A stretch of DNA of 64,000 bases from positions 62,001 to 126,000 of the forward strand of contig NZ_JABSNM010000007.1 of NCBI RefSeq assembly GCF_013294065.1. Reading direction: 5' to 3'. Below the pieces are notes generated by a model, which was not told where the DNA came from, did no database searches, and worked only from the letters and a program-made list of their open reading frames with translations. Source of the stretch: Sphaerotilus uruguayifluvii (GTDB lineage: Bacteria; Pseudomonadota; Gammaproteobacteria; Burkholderiales; Burkholderiaceae_C). Shown here piece by piece: positions 52,387 through 60,421 of this stretch. The position numbers were made by a program, and so were the translations under genes. The first letter of the stretch is position 1; each line of letters opens with the position of its first letter.

Positions 52387-53346
52387 GTGTCCACCTTGAA
52401 AGACAAGCTGCCGCCGATCAGCCAGCTCGGGCCCTTCATCGCCCTGGTGATCGCCTGCACCATCTTCGGGATCACCACCGACAACTTCTTCAGCGGCGCC
52501 AACTTCGCGCTGATCCTCCAGCAGGTCATGGTGGTGGGCGTGATCGCCATCGGCCAGACGCTGGTCATCCTGACCGCCGGCATCGACCTGTCGTGCGGCA
52601 TGGTCATGGCGCTGGGCTCGATCGTCATGACCAAGATCGCCGACGACTTCGGCGTGCCGGCCCCGCTGGCCATCCTGCTGGGCATCGCCGTCACGGCCGG
52701 CTTCGGCCTGATCAACGGCCTGCTGGTCACCCGCATCAAGCTGCCGCCCTTCATCGTCACGCTGGGCACCTTCAACATCGCCTTCGCGATCACCCAGCTC
52801 TACTCCGGCGCGCAGACCGTCACCAGCGTGCCCGACCTGATGACCTGGCTGGGCGGCACCTTCCGCATCGGCGGCACGCCGATCGCCTACGGCACGGTGC
52901 TGATGGTGCTGCTGTACCTGGCGACCTGGTTCTGGCTGCGCGACACCTCCTCGGGCCGCCATGTCTACGCGGTGGGCAACAACCCCGAGGCGACCCGCCT
53001 GGTGGGCATCCCGACCGACCGCGTGCTGCTGGGCGTGTACGTGCTGGCGGGCGTGTTCTACGGCATCGCCTCGCTGCTGGCGGTGGCGCGCACCGGCGTG
53101 GGCGACCCCAACGCCGGCCAGACCGAGAACCTCGACGCGATCACCGCGGTCGTGCTCGGCGGCACCAGCCTGTTCGGCGGCCGCGGCGTGGTGCTGGGCA
53201 CGCTGGCCGGCGCCATCGTCGTCGGCGTGCTGCGCAACGGCCTGACGCTCATGGGCGTGTCCTCCGTCTACCAGGTGCTGATCACCGGCATCCTCGTCAT
53301 CATCGCCGTCACCGTCGACCAACTGTCTCGCAAGGGAGCCCGCTGA
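52387..53346 (+). CDS. frcC: Sugar ABC transporter permease, FrcC-like
   Basis: The 319-residue inner-membrane protein has eight or more hydrophobic helices and the RbsC-type signatures: VIAIGQTLVILTAGIDLS near 55, GLINGLLVTRIKLPPFIVTLG near 98 (in part) and GRHVYAVGNNPEATRLVGI near 190, the coupling helix region. It pairs as a homodimer with the ATPase encoded 1 bp downstream. The start is GTG with AAGGA upstream. It is the second gene of the operon. Confidence 0.9.
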   Translation: MSTLKDKLPPISQLGPFIALVIACTIFGITTDNFFSGANFALILQQVMVVGVIAIGQTLVILTAGIDLSCGMVMALGSIVMTKIADDFGVPAPLAILLGIAVTAGFGLINGLLVTRIKLPPFIVTLGTFNIAFAITQLYSGAQTVTSVPDLMTWLGGTFRIGGTPIAYGTVLMVLLYLATWFWLRDTSSGRHVYAVGNNPEATRLVGIPTDRVLLGVYVLAGVFYGIASLLAVARTGVGDPNAGQTENLDAITAVVLGGTSLFGGRGVVLGTLAGAIVVGVLRNGLTLMGVSSVYQVLITGILVIIAVTVDQLSRKGAR

Positions 53347-53347
53347 A

Positions 53348-54151
53348 ATGAGCGCCACCCCGCAACCCTACAAGATCGTCATGCAGGCCCGCGGCCTGGT
53401 GAAGCGCTACGGTCAGGTCACCGCGCTCGACGGCGCCGACTTCGACCTGCGTGCCGGCGAGATCCTGGCCGTCATCGGCGACAACGGCGCCGGCAAGTCC
53501 AGCCTGATCAAGGCGCTGTCGGGCGCCACCGTCCCGGACGAGGGCACGATCCACCTCGACGGCCAGGCGGTGCGCTTCCGCACGCCGATCGAGGCGCGCC
53601 GCGCCGGCATCGAGTGCTGCTACCAGGACCTGGCGGTGGCACCGGCGATGACCATCGCCGAGAACCTCTTCCTGGGCCGCGAGCTGCGCCGCGAGGGCTT
53701 CGCCGGCAACGTGCTGCGCATGCTCGACAAGAAGAAGATGCTCGATGTCGCGATCCAGCGCATGGCCGACCTGAAGGTGGGCATCCGCTCGATGACGCAG
53801 GCGGTGGAGACGCTCTCGGGCGGCCAGCGCCAGTGCGTGGCGGTGGCGCGCGCCGCCGCCTTCGCCAAGCAGGTGGTCATCCTCGACGAGCCGACCGCGG
53901 CGCTCGGCGTCAAGGAAGGCAACATGGTGCTGGAGCTGATCCGCCGGGTGCGCGACAAGGGCCTGCCGGTGATCCTGATCTCGCACAACATGCCGCACGT
54001 CTTCGAGATCGCCGACCGCATCCATGTCGCCCGTCTGGGCAGGCGTGCCGCCGTGCTCGACCCGAAGAAGATCAGCATGAGCGACACGGTCGCGGTGATG
54101 ACCGGCGCGATGCCGCCGGAGCAGATCCCGGCCGAGTGCCTGGCGCACTGA
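53348..54151 (+). CDS. frcA: Sugar ABC transporter ATP-binding protein, FrcA-like
   Basis: The 267-residue protein is a single ABC ATPase domain: Walker A GDNGAGKSSL near 44, signature LSGGQRQC near 155, Walker B VVILDEPTAALG near 174 and switch His in LISHNMPHVF near 215. The single domain, not the double one of RbsA/XylG, is typical of the fructose-type FrcA. AAGGGAG lies upstream, and one base separates the permease stop from its ATG. It powers sugar uptake. Confidence 0.9.
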   Translation: MSATPQPYKIVMQARGLVKRYGQVTALDGADFDLRAGEILAVIGDNGAGKSSLIKALSGATVPDEGTIHLDGQAVRFRTPIEARRAGIECCYQDLAVAPAMTIAENLFLGRELRREGFAGNVLRMLDKKKMLDVAIQRMADLKVGIRSMTQAVETLSGGQRQCVAVARAAAFAKQVVILDEPTAALGVKEGNMVLELIRRVRDKGLPVILISHNMPHVFEIADRIHVARLGRRAAVLDPKKISMSDTVAVMTGAMPPEQIPAECLAH

Positions 54152-54191
54152 AGACCACCGACACGCGCACACGCCTGGGGAAACGCACGCC

Positions 54192-54656
54192 ATGCTCAAG
54201 GGAATCGATCCGCTGCTGACGCCGGACCTGCTGAAGGTGCTGGCCGAGATGGGCCACGGCGACGCGATCGTCATCGCCGACGCCAACTTCACCGCCGCGC
54301 GGCTGGCCACCGAGGGCCGCAGCAAGCCGGTCATCCACCTGCCCGGGGCCGACGTGCTGCGCGCCTCGCAGGCGGTGCTGTCGCTGATGAACCTGGATGC
54401 AGCCGTCGAGCAGCCGGTGGCCTACATGAAGGTCTGCACCATGCCCGACGACTACCGCAGCCGGCTGCAGCGCGACGTGGTGGCGATGCTCGAGCGCGAG
54501 GGCCACGCGAGCAGCGCGCAATGTGAGGCAGTGGAAAGGTTCGCCTTCTATGATCGGGTCCGCGAGGCCTTCGCGATCGTGCTGACCTCCGACCTGCAGC
54601 CCTACGGCAACTTCCTGTTCAAGAAGGGCGTCATCGGAGAAGCGCTCGACGCCTGA
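54192..54656 (+). CDS. RbsD/FucU family sugar mutarotase
   Basis: The 154-residue protein fits the RbsD/FucU family, ring-shaped enzymes that interconvert anomers of free sugars. Family segments are MLKGIDPLLTPDLLKVLAEMGHGD at the start (in part), IVIADANFTA near 27, with a His in GHGD, and the closing PYGNFLFKKGVI near 139 with the conserved Tyr. It is nearer to FucU (fucose) than to RbsD by length. Its place in a fructose-type operon suggests that it prepares the anomer used by the kinase, and that the real substrate may not be fructose alone. Confidence 0.88.
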   Translation: MLKGIDPLLTPDLLKVLAEMGHGDAIVIADANFTAARLATEGRSKPVIHLPGADVLRASQAVLSLMNLDAAVEQPVAYMKVCTMPDDYRSRLQRDVVAMLEREGHASSAQCEAVERFAFYDRVREAFAIVLTSDLQPYGNFLFKKGVIGEALDA

Positions 54657-54690
54657 GGGCCGGACTGCCACCCTGCCCTGCTGCGTGACC

Positions 54691-54714
54691 GGCCCGCCTT
54701 CGTGCGGGCCTTCT
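54691..54714 (+). terminator. Terminator-like hairpin after the mutarotase gene
   Basis: GGCCCGC and GCGGGCC form a perfect 7-bp stem with a 6-base loop, followed by TTCT. It lies between the mutarotase stop and the ROK gene start, so the repressor may be read through at a lower level. It argues against translation starting at the GTG at 54685. Confidence 0.55.
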
Positions 54715-54720
54715 GCCATC

Positions 54721-55995
54721 GTGAACACGGATTCCGCCTCCTCCGACCCGACCTCCCGCCGCCCGCCGCGCGGCTCGAACCAGAACGGCATGCGCCAGTT
54801 CAACGAGCGGGTGGTGCTCCAGGCCATCCGGCTGCACGGCGAGCTGCCCAAGGCGGAGCTGGCCCGCGTCACGCGGCTGAGCACGCAGACGATCTCGATG
54901 ATCGTCAACGCGCTGCTCGACGAGGGCCTGCTGCTCAAGCGCGAGCCGCTGCGCGGGCGCATCGGCCAGCCCTCGGTGCCGATCGCGCTCGATCCGGACG
55001 GCGCCTGGTCGATCGGCGTGAAGGTCGGCCGCCAGCATGCCGACGTGCTGCTGGTCGACTTCACCGGCCGGGTGCACCACCGCGAGGGCCTGCCCTATGC
55101 CTGGCCGGATCCGGAGCACCTGCCCGCGACGCTGGCGGCGATGATCCGGCGCTGCCGCGAGGCGCTGACGGCGCGCCTGCTGCCGCTGGGCCGGCCGGAG
55201 CGGCTGTGCGGGGTGGGCGTGGCCGCGCCGCTGTCGATCGGCGGCTGGACCGGCCTGTTCGGCATGCCCGAGGCGCAGGCACGCGCCTGGGAGACGCTGG
55301 ACCTGCCGGGGCAGCTGGCCGGCGCCACCGGGCTGCCGGTGCATTTCGCCAAGGACACGGTCGCCGCCTGCCTGGCCGAGATGATCGGCGGCGAGGGGCG
55401 CCAGCGCCGCAGCTTCCTCTATTTCTTCGTCGACACCTTCATCGGCGGCGGCCTGGTGCTCGACAGCCATCTGCATCCGGGCGCGCACGGCAACGCCGGC
55501 GCGGTCGGCTCGATGCCGCTGGCCGTGCCGATGAACCTGGCCGCGGGCGGCAGCGGCGGAGCCGGCACGCAGCTGCTGGGCGCGGCCTCGCTGCTGAACC
55601 TGCAGCGACTGTACGAGACCGCCCGGCTCGACCCGGGCGCCGCGCTCGACGAGCGCGCGCTCGAGCCGCCGTGGGTCGCGCACACGCAGGCCTGGCTGGG
55701 CAACGCCTCGCGAGCGCTGGCGATGGCGATCACCGGCGCGAGCTGCGTGCTCGACCTCGACGACATCGTCATCGACGGCGTCGTCGACCGCCGGCTGCTG
55801 GCGCGGCTGATCACGCAGACCGGCAACGCGCTGGACCTGCACTGCTGGGAGGGCGTGCGCCGCCCGCGCCTGCATCCGGGCACCATCGGCTCGGACGCCC
55901 GAGCGCTGGGCGGCGCGCTGCTGCCGCTGCACGCCGACTTCGCGCCCGATCCCGAGGTCTTCCTGAAGATGGACCCGCGCGGCCGCGGCGACTGA
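54721..55995 (+). CDS. ROK family transcriptional repressor, FrcR-like
   Basis: The 424-residue protein has an N-terminal winged helix (FNERVVLQAIRLHGELPKAE and LARVTRLSTQTISMIVNALL near 30-60) and a ROK sugar-binding domain: GVKVGRQHADVLLVDFTG near 98 and GGGLVLDSHLHPGAHGNAGAVGSM near 245 (in part). The second corresponds to the substrate His and Gly residues of ROK proteins, but the zinc-binding CxCGxxGC motif is missing. It most likely represses the upstream sugar operon and divergent kinase by binding the dyad at 51066. GTG at 54721 is taken as start because the earlier GTG (54685) lies in the terminator stem; an ATG at 54790 would remove little of the HTH. Confidence 0.85.
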   Translation: MNTDSASSDPTSRRPPRGSNQNGMRQFNERVVLQAIRLHGELPKAELARVTRLSTQTISMIVNALLDEGLLLKREPLRGRIGQPSVPIALDPDGAWSIGVKVGRQHADVLLVDFTGRVHHREGLPYAWPDPEHLPATLAAMIRRCREALTARLLPLGRPERLCGVGVAAPLSIGGWTGLFGMPEAQARAWETLDLPGQLAGATGLPVHFAKDTVAACLAEMIGGEGRQRRSFLYFFVDTFIGGGLVLDSHLHPGAHGNAGAVGSMPLAVPMNLAAGGSGGAGTQLLGAASLLNLQRLYETARLDPGAALDERALEPPWVAHTQAWLGNASRALAMAITGASCVLDLDDIVIDGVVDRRLLARLITQTGNALDLHCWEGVRRPRLHPGTIGSDARALGGALLPLHADFAPDPEVFLKMDPRGRGD

Positions 55996-56003
55996 CGACG
56001 CGC

Positions 56004-56032
56004 CACCGGGCCGGCGACGCGCCCGCCCGGTG
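56004..56032. terminator. Bidirectional hairpin between ROK and GlsB genes
   Basis: CACCGGGC and GCCCGGTG form a perfect 8-bp stem around a 13-base loop, in the 40-bp gap between two convergent genes. There is no T-run. Confidence 0.45.
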
Positions 56033-56035
56033 CGC

Positions 56036-56287
56036 TCAGGTCGAGGCGCCGCGCAGCTTGCCGACGATGAACAGCAGCGCCGCCGCGCCGACCACCGACG
56101 CGAGGAAGCCCGCCGGCTGGCCCAGGGTGTACCAGTGCATCGCCTGCCCGACATAGCCGGCCAGCAGCGAGCCGCCGATGCCCAGCAGCGTCGTCAGGAT
56201 GAAGCCCAACGCCTGCGTGCCCGGCAGGATGGCGCGCGCCACCAGACCGATGACGAAGCCGATCAAGATCGTGCCGATGAGACCCAT
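56036..56287 (-). CDS. GlsB/YeaQ/YmgE family small membrane protein
   Basis: The 83-residue protein is mostly three hydrophobic, glycine-rich helices (GLIGTILIGFVIGLVARAIL, GFILTTLLGIGGSLLAGYVG, FLASVVGAAALLFIVGKL), the transglycosylase-associated (Tag/GlsB) family. Members are stress-induced inner-membrane proteins without a clear biochemical role. AAGGA precedes the ATG. A CRP-type dyad and an overlapping longer palindrome lie 65-95 bases upstream, so expression is probably regulated. Confidence 0.9.
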   Translation of the reverse strand: MGLIGTILIGFVIGLVARAILPGTQALGFILTTLLGIGGSLLAGYVGQAMHWYTLGQPAGFLASVVGAAALLFIVGKLRGAST

Positions 56288-56352
56288 GGTCACTGTCCTT
56301 CCAGAACGGGTTGCACCACCGGTTCGGTGGCGTTCCGATTCTGGCCGAATTC

Positions 56353-56382
56353 CGTGACCGATGTCACGACCAAGGTCGTGAC
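56353..56382. promoter_or_regulatory. Overlapping palindromes before glsB-like gene, one CRP-type
   Basis: CGTGAC-CGAT-GTCACG (56353-56368) contains GTGA-N6-TCAC. Its right arm is also the left arm of GTCACGACC-AA-GGTCGTGAC (56363-56382), a perfect dyad with 9-bp arms. Binding at one should exclude or shift the other. Both lie between the hrpA stop and the glsB-type start. Confidence 0.55.
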
Positions 56383-56424
56383 CGTGGCGCCACACCGGCC
56401 ACACCCGGCTCGGAACCGCCGGCC

Positions 56425-59400
56425 TCACATGGACATCTGCGCCCAGACCTTGTCCAGCCGCTTGGTGCTGACCGGCTGCGGCGTGCGTAGCTCCTGCGCG
56501 AAGAAGCTGATGCGCAGCTCCTCCATCAGCCAGCGGTACTCGTCGAGGCGGGCGTCGGGCGCGCCCTTGAGCTCGGCCACCCGCCGGCTCCAGCGCTGCT
56601 CGAGCGGGCGCAGCTCGGCCAGGCGCTGCGCATCGCGCGCCGGATCGCCCCGCAGCTTGTCGAGCCGCAGCTGCACGCCCTTGAGGTAGCGCGGCAGGTG
56701 CTGCAGCTGCGCCCACGGCGTCGTGGCGATGAAGCGCTTGCCCATCAGGCGCTGCAGCTGCGCGGCGATGTCGTCGGCGACGTCCTTGGGCGCGCGGGCG
56801 TCCTTGAGCTTGCGCTGCGCGGCGGCGAACTCCAGCAGCACCGTGCCGGCCTGGCGGGCGATCTCCTGCGCGATCAGGTTCAGCCGGGTGCGGCCCTCGT
56901 CGATGCGCGCCTGGAAGGAGGCGGCGTCATGCGGCAGCGGCTCGGCCAGGAAAGCGCGGTCCAGCGCCACGTCGATGATCTGCGCGCGCAGTTCCTCCTG
57001 CGTGCCCAGCGGCATGAAGGCCACCGCCATCTTCTGCAGGTCGGGAATGTTCTTCTCGAGGTACTTCAGCGGCTCCTTGAGGTTCAGCGCCAGCAGCCGG
57101 CGCAGGCCGGCGCGGTGCTTCGCCGCCGCCACCGCCGGCTCGTCGAAGACCTCGATCTCGACCTGCGTGCCGCGGTCGATCAGCGCGGGAAATCCGATCA
57201 GCGTCTGGCCGGCCTTGCGGATCTCCATCAGCTCGGGCAGCTCGCCGAAGGTCCAGGCGGTGTAGGCCTGGGGCGCGAGCGGCTCGGGTGCGGCCGACGG
57301 CGGCGGCGGGCTGGCCTTCGCGCTGCGGCTGCCCGCCGGCGCGGTCCCCGGCGCCGGCATGACCGCAGCGGCCTCGGCCGCCGGGGCGGCGCCCGTCTTC
57401 AGCGCCGCCAGCGCCTGGAAGGCCGACCGCGCCTGCCCGCCCAGCTCGGCCTTCAGCGCCGCCAGGTTGCGCCCGGTGCCGAGCTGGCGGCCGTGCTCGT
57501 CGACGACGCGGAAGTTCATGAACAGGTGCGGCGCCACCATGTCGAGCTTGAAGTCGTTGCGCTGCACCGCCAGCTGGGTGCGCTCGCGCACCGCCTTGAG
57601 CAGCGTCTCCAGCAGCGGCCCCTGCGCGAACGGGTTCAGCTCGACGAACTCGGCGACGAACTCGGCCAGCGGCATCAGCCGCGAGCGCGGCCGCTGGTGC
57701 AGGCTCTTGACCAGCGCCAGCACCTTGGCCTCCAGCATGCCCGGCACCAGCCAGTCGCAGCGCTCCTCGCTGACCTGGTTGAGCGCGTAGATCGGCACGG
57801 TGACGGTGACACCGTCCTTGGCATCGCCCGGCGCGTGCAGGTAGGTGGCGGTGCAGTCGATGCCGCCGAGGCGGATCGTCTTCGGGAAGGCCGCGGTGGT
57901 GATGCCGGCGGCCTCGTGGCGCATCAGCTCGTCGCGCGTCAGGTGCAGCAGCTTCGGGTTGAGCTTCTGCTCGTGGCGGTACCAGCGCTCGAAGCTCGCG
58001 CCGCTGACCACCTCCTGCGGCAGCTGCGCGTCGTAGTAGGCGAAGATCAGGTGCTCGTCGACCAGCACGTCCTGGCGGCGCGACTTGTGCTCCAGCTCCT
58101 CGACCTGGCGGATCATCTTCTGGTTGTGCGCCAGGAAAGGCAGCCGCGTCTCCCACTCGCCGTTCACCAGCGCCTCGCGGATGAAGATCTCGCGCGCGGC
58201 CACCGGATCGACGTTGCCGAAGTTCACCCGGCGCTGGTTGTAGACGACGATGCCGTAGAGCGTGGCGCGCTCGAAGGCGACCACCTCGCCCGCCTTCTTC
58301 TCCCAGTGCGGCTCCAGCAGCTGTTTCTTCAGCAGATGGCCGGCGATCGGCTCGATCCACTGCGGCTCGATGGCCGCCAGCCCGCGGCCGAACAGGCGCG
58401 TGGTGTCGACCAGCTCGGCGGCGATCAGCCAGCGCCCGGGCTTCTTCGACAGGTGCGCGCCCGGATGGCGCCAGAACTTGATGCCGCGCGCGCCCAGGTA
58501 CCACTCGTCGTCGTCGGCCTTGCAGCCGATGTTGCCCAGGAGGCCCGCCAGCATCGACTGGTGCACCTGCTCGTAGGTTGCCGGCGTGCCGTTCAGGCGC
58601 CAGCCGTGCTCGGCCACCACGGTGTGGAGCTGGCTGTGGATGTCGCGCCACTCGCGCACCCGGCGCGGGTTGACGAAGCTCTCGCGCAGGCGCTGCTCCT
58701 GCTGGCGGTTGCTGAGCTTGTGGGTGTCGACCTTCTGCCCGGCCCGGGCGGCGTCGGCGTGGCCGTGGTGGCCCCGGCCCTCCTCGATCCACTTCCAGAG
58801 CTTCAGGTAGCCCATGAACTCGGAGCGCTCGTCGTCGAATTTCCTGTGCTTCTCGTCGGCCGCCTGCTGGGCCTCGAGCGGGCGGTCGCGCACGTCCTGC
58901 ACGCTCAAGGCGCTGGCGATGACCAGCACCTCGTGCAGCGCCTCCCGGTTGCGGGCCTCCAGGATCATGCGGCCCACGCGCGGATCGAGCGGCAGCTTGG
59001 CGAGTTCCCGGCCGATGGCGGTCAGCTCGTTGGCCTCGTCGACCGCGCCCAGCTCGCCCAGGAGCGCGTAGCCGTCGGCGACCGCCTTGCGCGGCGGCGG
59101 CTCGATGAAGGGAAAGTCCTCGACCAGCCCCAGGCCGAGCGACTTCATCCGCAGGATCACCCCGGCCAGCGACGAGCGCAGGATCTCCGGATCGGTGAAG
59201 CGCGGCCGGCTCAGGAAGTCCTTCTCGTCATAGAGCCGGATGCAGATGCCGTTGGCGACGCGGCCGCAGCGGCCGGCGCGCTGGTTGGCCGCCGCCTGGC
59301 TGACCGGCTCGACCTGCAGCTGCTCGACCTTGTTGCGGTAGCTGTAGCGCTTGACCCGCGCGGTGCCGGCGTCGATCACGTAGCGGATGCCCGGCACCGT

Positions 59401-60402
59401 CAGCGAGGTCTCGGCCACGTTGGTCGCCAGCACGATGCGCTTTCCCCCGCCCGTCTCGAAGACACGGTCCTGCTCGGCCTGCGACAGCCGCGCGAACAGC
59501 GGCAGGATGTCGGCGTGGCGGTGCAGCGGCTGGTGGCTGAGGTGCTTCCTCAGGTGGTCGGCGGCCTCGCGGATCTCGCGCTCGCCCGGCAGGAAGACGA
59601 GGATGTCGCCGGCGCCGGCGCCGCGCCAGAGGTCGTCGACCGCATCGGCGATGGCGTCGTTCAGGTCGAAGTCCTTCGCCTCCTCGAAGGGCTTCCAGCG
59701 CTGCTCGACCGGGAAGGTGCGGCCGCTGACCATGATCACCGGCGCCGGCCCCTTGCGCGAGGCGAAGTGCTGCGCGAAGCGCTCGGCGTCGATGGTGGCC
59801 GAGGTGACGACGATCTTCAGGTCCGGCCGGCGCGGCAGGATCTGGCGCAGGTAGCCGAGCAGGAAGTCGATGTTGAGGCTGCGCTCGTGCGCCTCGTCGA
59901 TGATCAGCGTGTCATAGGCGCGCAGCAGCGGGTCGGTCTGCGTCTCGGCCAGCAGGATGCCGTCGGTCATCAGCTTGACCGAGGCGCCGGCCTGCAGCCG
60001 GTCCTGGAAGCGCACCTTGTAGCCGACCACCTCGCCCAGCGGCGACTTCAGCTCCTCGGCGATGCGCTTGGCCACCGAACTGGCGGCGATCCGGCGCGGC
60101 TGCGTGTGGCCGATCAGGCCCGTGCCGCCCGCGCCCAGGCCGCGGCCCAGCTCGAGCGCGATCTTGGGCAGCTGCGTCGTTTTCCCTGAGCCGGTCTCGC
60201 CGCAGACGATGACGACCTGGTGCTCGGCCATCGCGCGCGCGATCTCGTCGCGGCGCGCGCTGACCGGCAGGCTGTCCGGATAGGTGATCGGCGGCACCGG
60301 GTTGGCCGGGGCCGGCGGACGCGAGGAACGGGGCGGACGCGGCGGGCGGGCCGGCTTCGGGGCCGCCGGGGCAGCGGTCGGGGGAACGGTCGGGGAAGTC
60401 AC
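56425..60402 (-). CDS. hrpA: ATP-dependent RNA helicase HrpA
   Basis: The 1325-residue DEAH-box helicase has Walker A GETGSGKTTQLPK near 69, motif Ia HTQPRRIAA, DEAH in IIDEAHERS near 171, motif III VTSATIDAE near 200 and motif VI QRAGRCGR near 378. Helicase-associated, OB-fold and the long HrpA-specific C-terminal domains (about 640-1325) follow. The length matches E. coli HrpA (about 1300). A Pro/Ala-rich leader of about 40 residues precedes the helicase core. HrpA unwinds RNA, with roles reported in fimbrial mRNA processing and ribosome rescue. The start is GTG with no ribosome site, but GATAAT ends 8 bases upstream on the coding strand. Confidence 0.95.
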   Translation of the reverse strand: MTSPTVPPTAAPAAPKPARPPRPPRSSRPPAPANPVPPITYPDSLPVSARRDEIARAMAEHQVVIVCGETGSGKTTQLPKIALELGRGLGAGGTGLIGHTQPRRIAASSVAKRIAEELKSPLGEVVGYKVRFQDRLQAGASVKLMTDGILLAETQTDPLLRAYDTLIIDEAHERSLNIDFLLGYLRQILPRRPDLKIVVTSATIDAERFAQHFASRKGPAPVIMVSGRTFPVEQRWKPFEEAKDFDLNDAIADAVDDLWRGAGAGDILVFLPGEREIREAADHLRKHLSHQPLHRHADILPLFARLSQAEQDRVFETGGGKRIVLATNVAETSLTVPGIRYVIDAGTARVKRYSYRNKVEQLQVEPVSQAAANQRAGRCGRVANGICIRLYDEKDFLSRPRFTDPEILRSSLAGVILRMKSLGLGLVEDFPFIEPPPRKAVADGYALLGELGAVDEANELTAIGRELAKLPLDPRVGRMILEARNREALHEVLVIASALSVQDVRDRPLEAQQAADEKHRKFDDERSEFMGYLKLWKWIEEGRGHHGHADAARAGQKVDTHKLSNRQQEQRLRESFVNPRRVREWRDIHSQLHTVVAEHGWRLNGTPATYEQVHQSMLAGLLGNIGCKADDDEWYLGARGIKFWRHPGAHLSKKPGRWLIAAELVDTTRLFGRGLAAIEPQWIEPIAGHLLKKQLLEPHWEKKAGEVVAFERATLYGIVVYNQRRVNFGNVDPVAAREIFIREALVNGEWETRLPFLAHNQKMIRQVEELEHKSRRQDVLVDEHLIFAYYDAQLPQEVVSGASFERWYRHEQKLNPKLLHLTRDELMRHEAAGITTAAFPKTIRLGGIDCTATYLHAPGDAKDGVTVTVPIYALNQVSEERCDWLVPGMLEAKVLALVKSLHQRPRSRLMPLAEFVAEFVELNPFAQGPLLETLLKAVRERTQLAVQRNDFKLDMVAPHLFMNFRVVDEHGRQLGTGRNLAALKAELGGQARSAFQALAALKTGAAPAAEAAAVMPAPGTAPAGSRSAKASPPPPSAAPEPLAPQAYTAWTFGELPELMEIRKAGQTLIGFPALIDRGTQVEIEVFDEPAVAAAKHRAGLRRLLALNLKEPLKYLEKNIPDLQKMAVAFMPLGTQEELRAQIIDVALDRAFLAEPLPHDAASFQARIDEGRTRLNLIAQEIARQAGTVLLEFAAAQRKLKDARAPKDVADDIAAQLQRLMGKRFIATTPWAQLQHLPRYLKGVQLRLDKLRGDPARDAQRLAELRPLEQRWSRRVAELKGAPDARLDEYRWLMEELRISFFAQELRTPQPVSTKRLDKVWAQMSM

Positions 60403-60410
60403 GGGGCGGG

Positions 60411-60416
60411 ATTATC
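60411..60416 (-). promoter_or_regulatory. -10 element GATAAT 8 bases before hrpA start
   Basis: On the minus strand GATAAT is followed by 8 bases and the GTG start of hrpA, in the 19-bp gap after the kinase stop. It suggests an independent, nearly leaderless hrpA transcript. No -35 match was seen. Confidence 0.4.
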
Positions 60417-60421
60417 CGCGC

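Noticed and set aside
54685-54720. Upstream GTG start for the ROK repressor
   Set aside because: It would place the start codon directly before a terminator-like stem and adds residues unlike the family; GTG at 54721 fits better.
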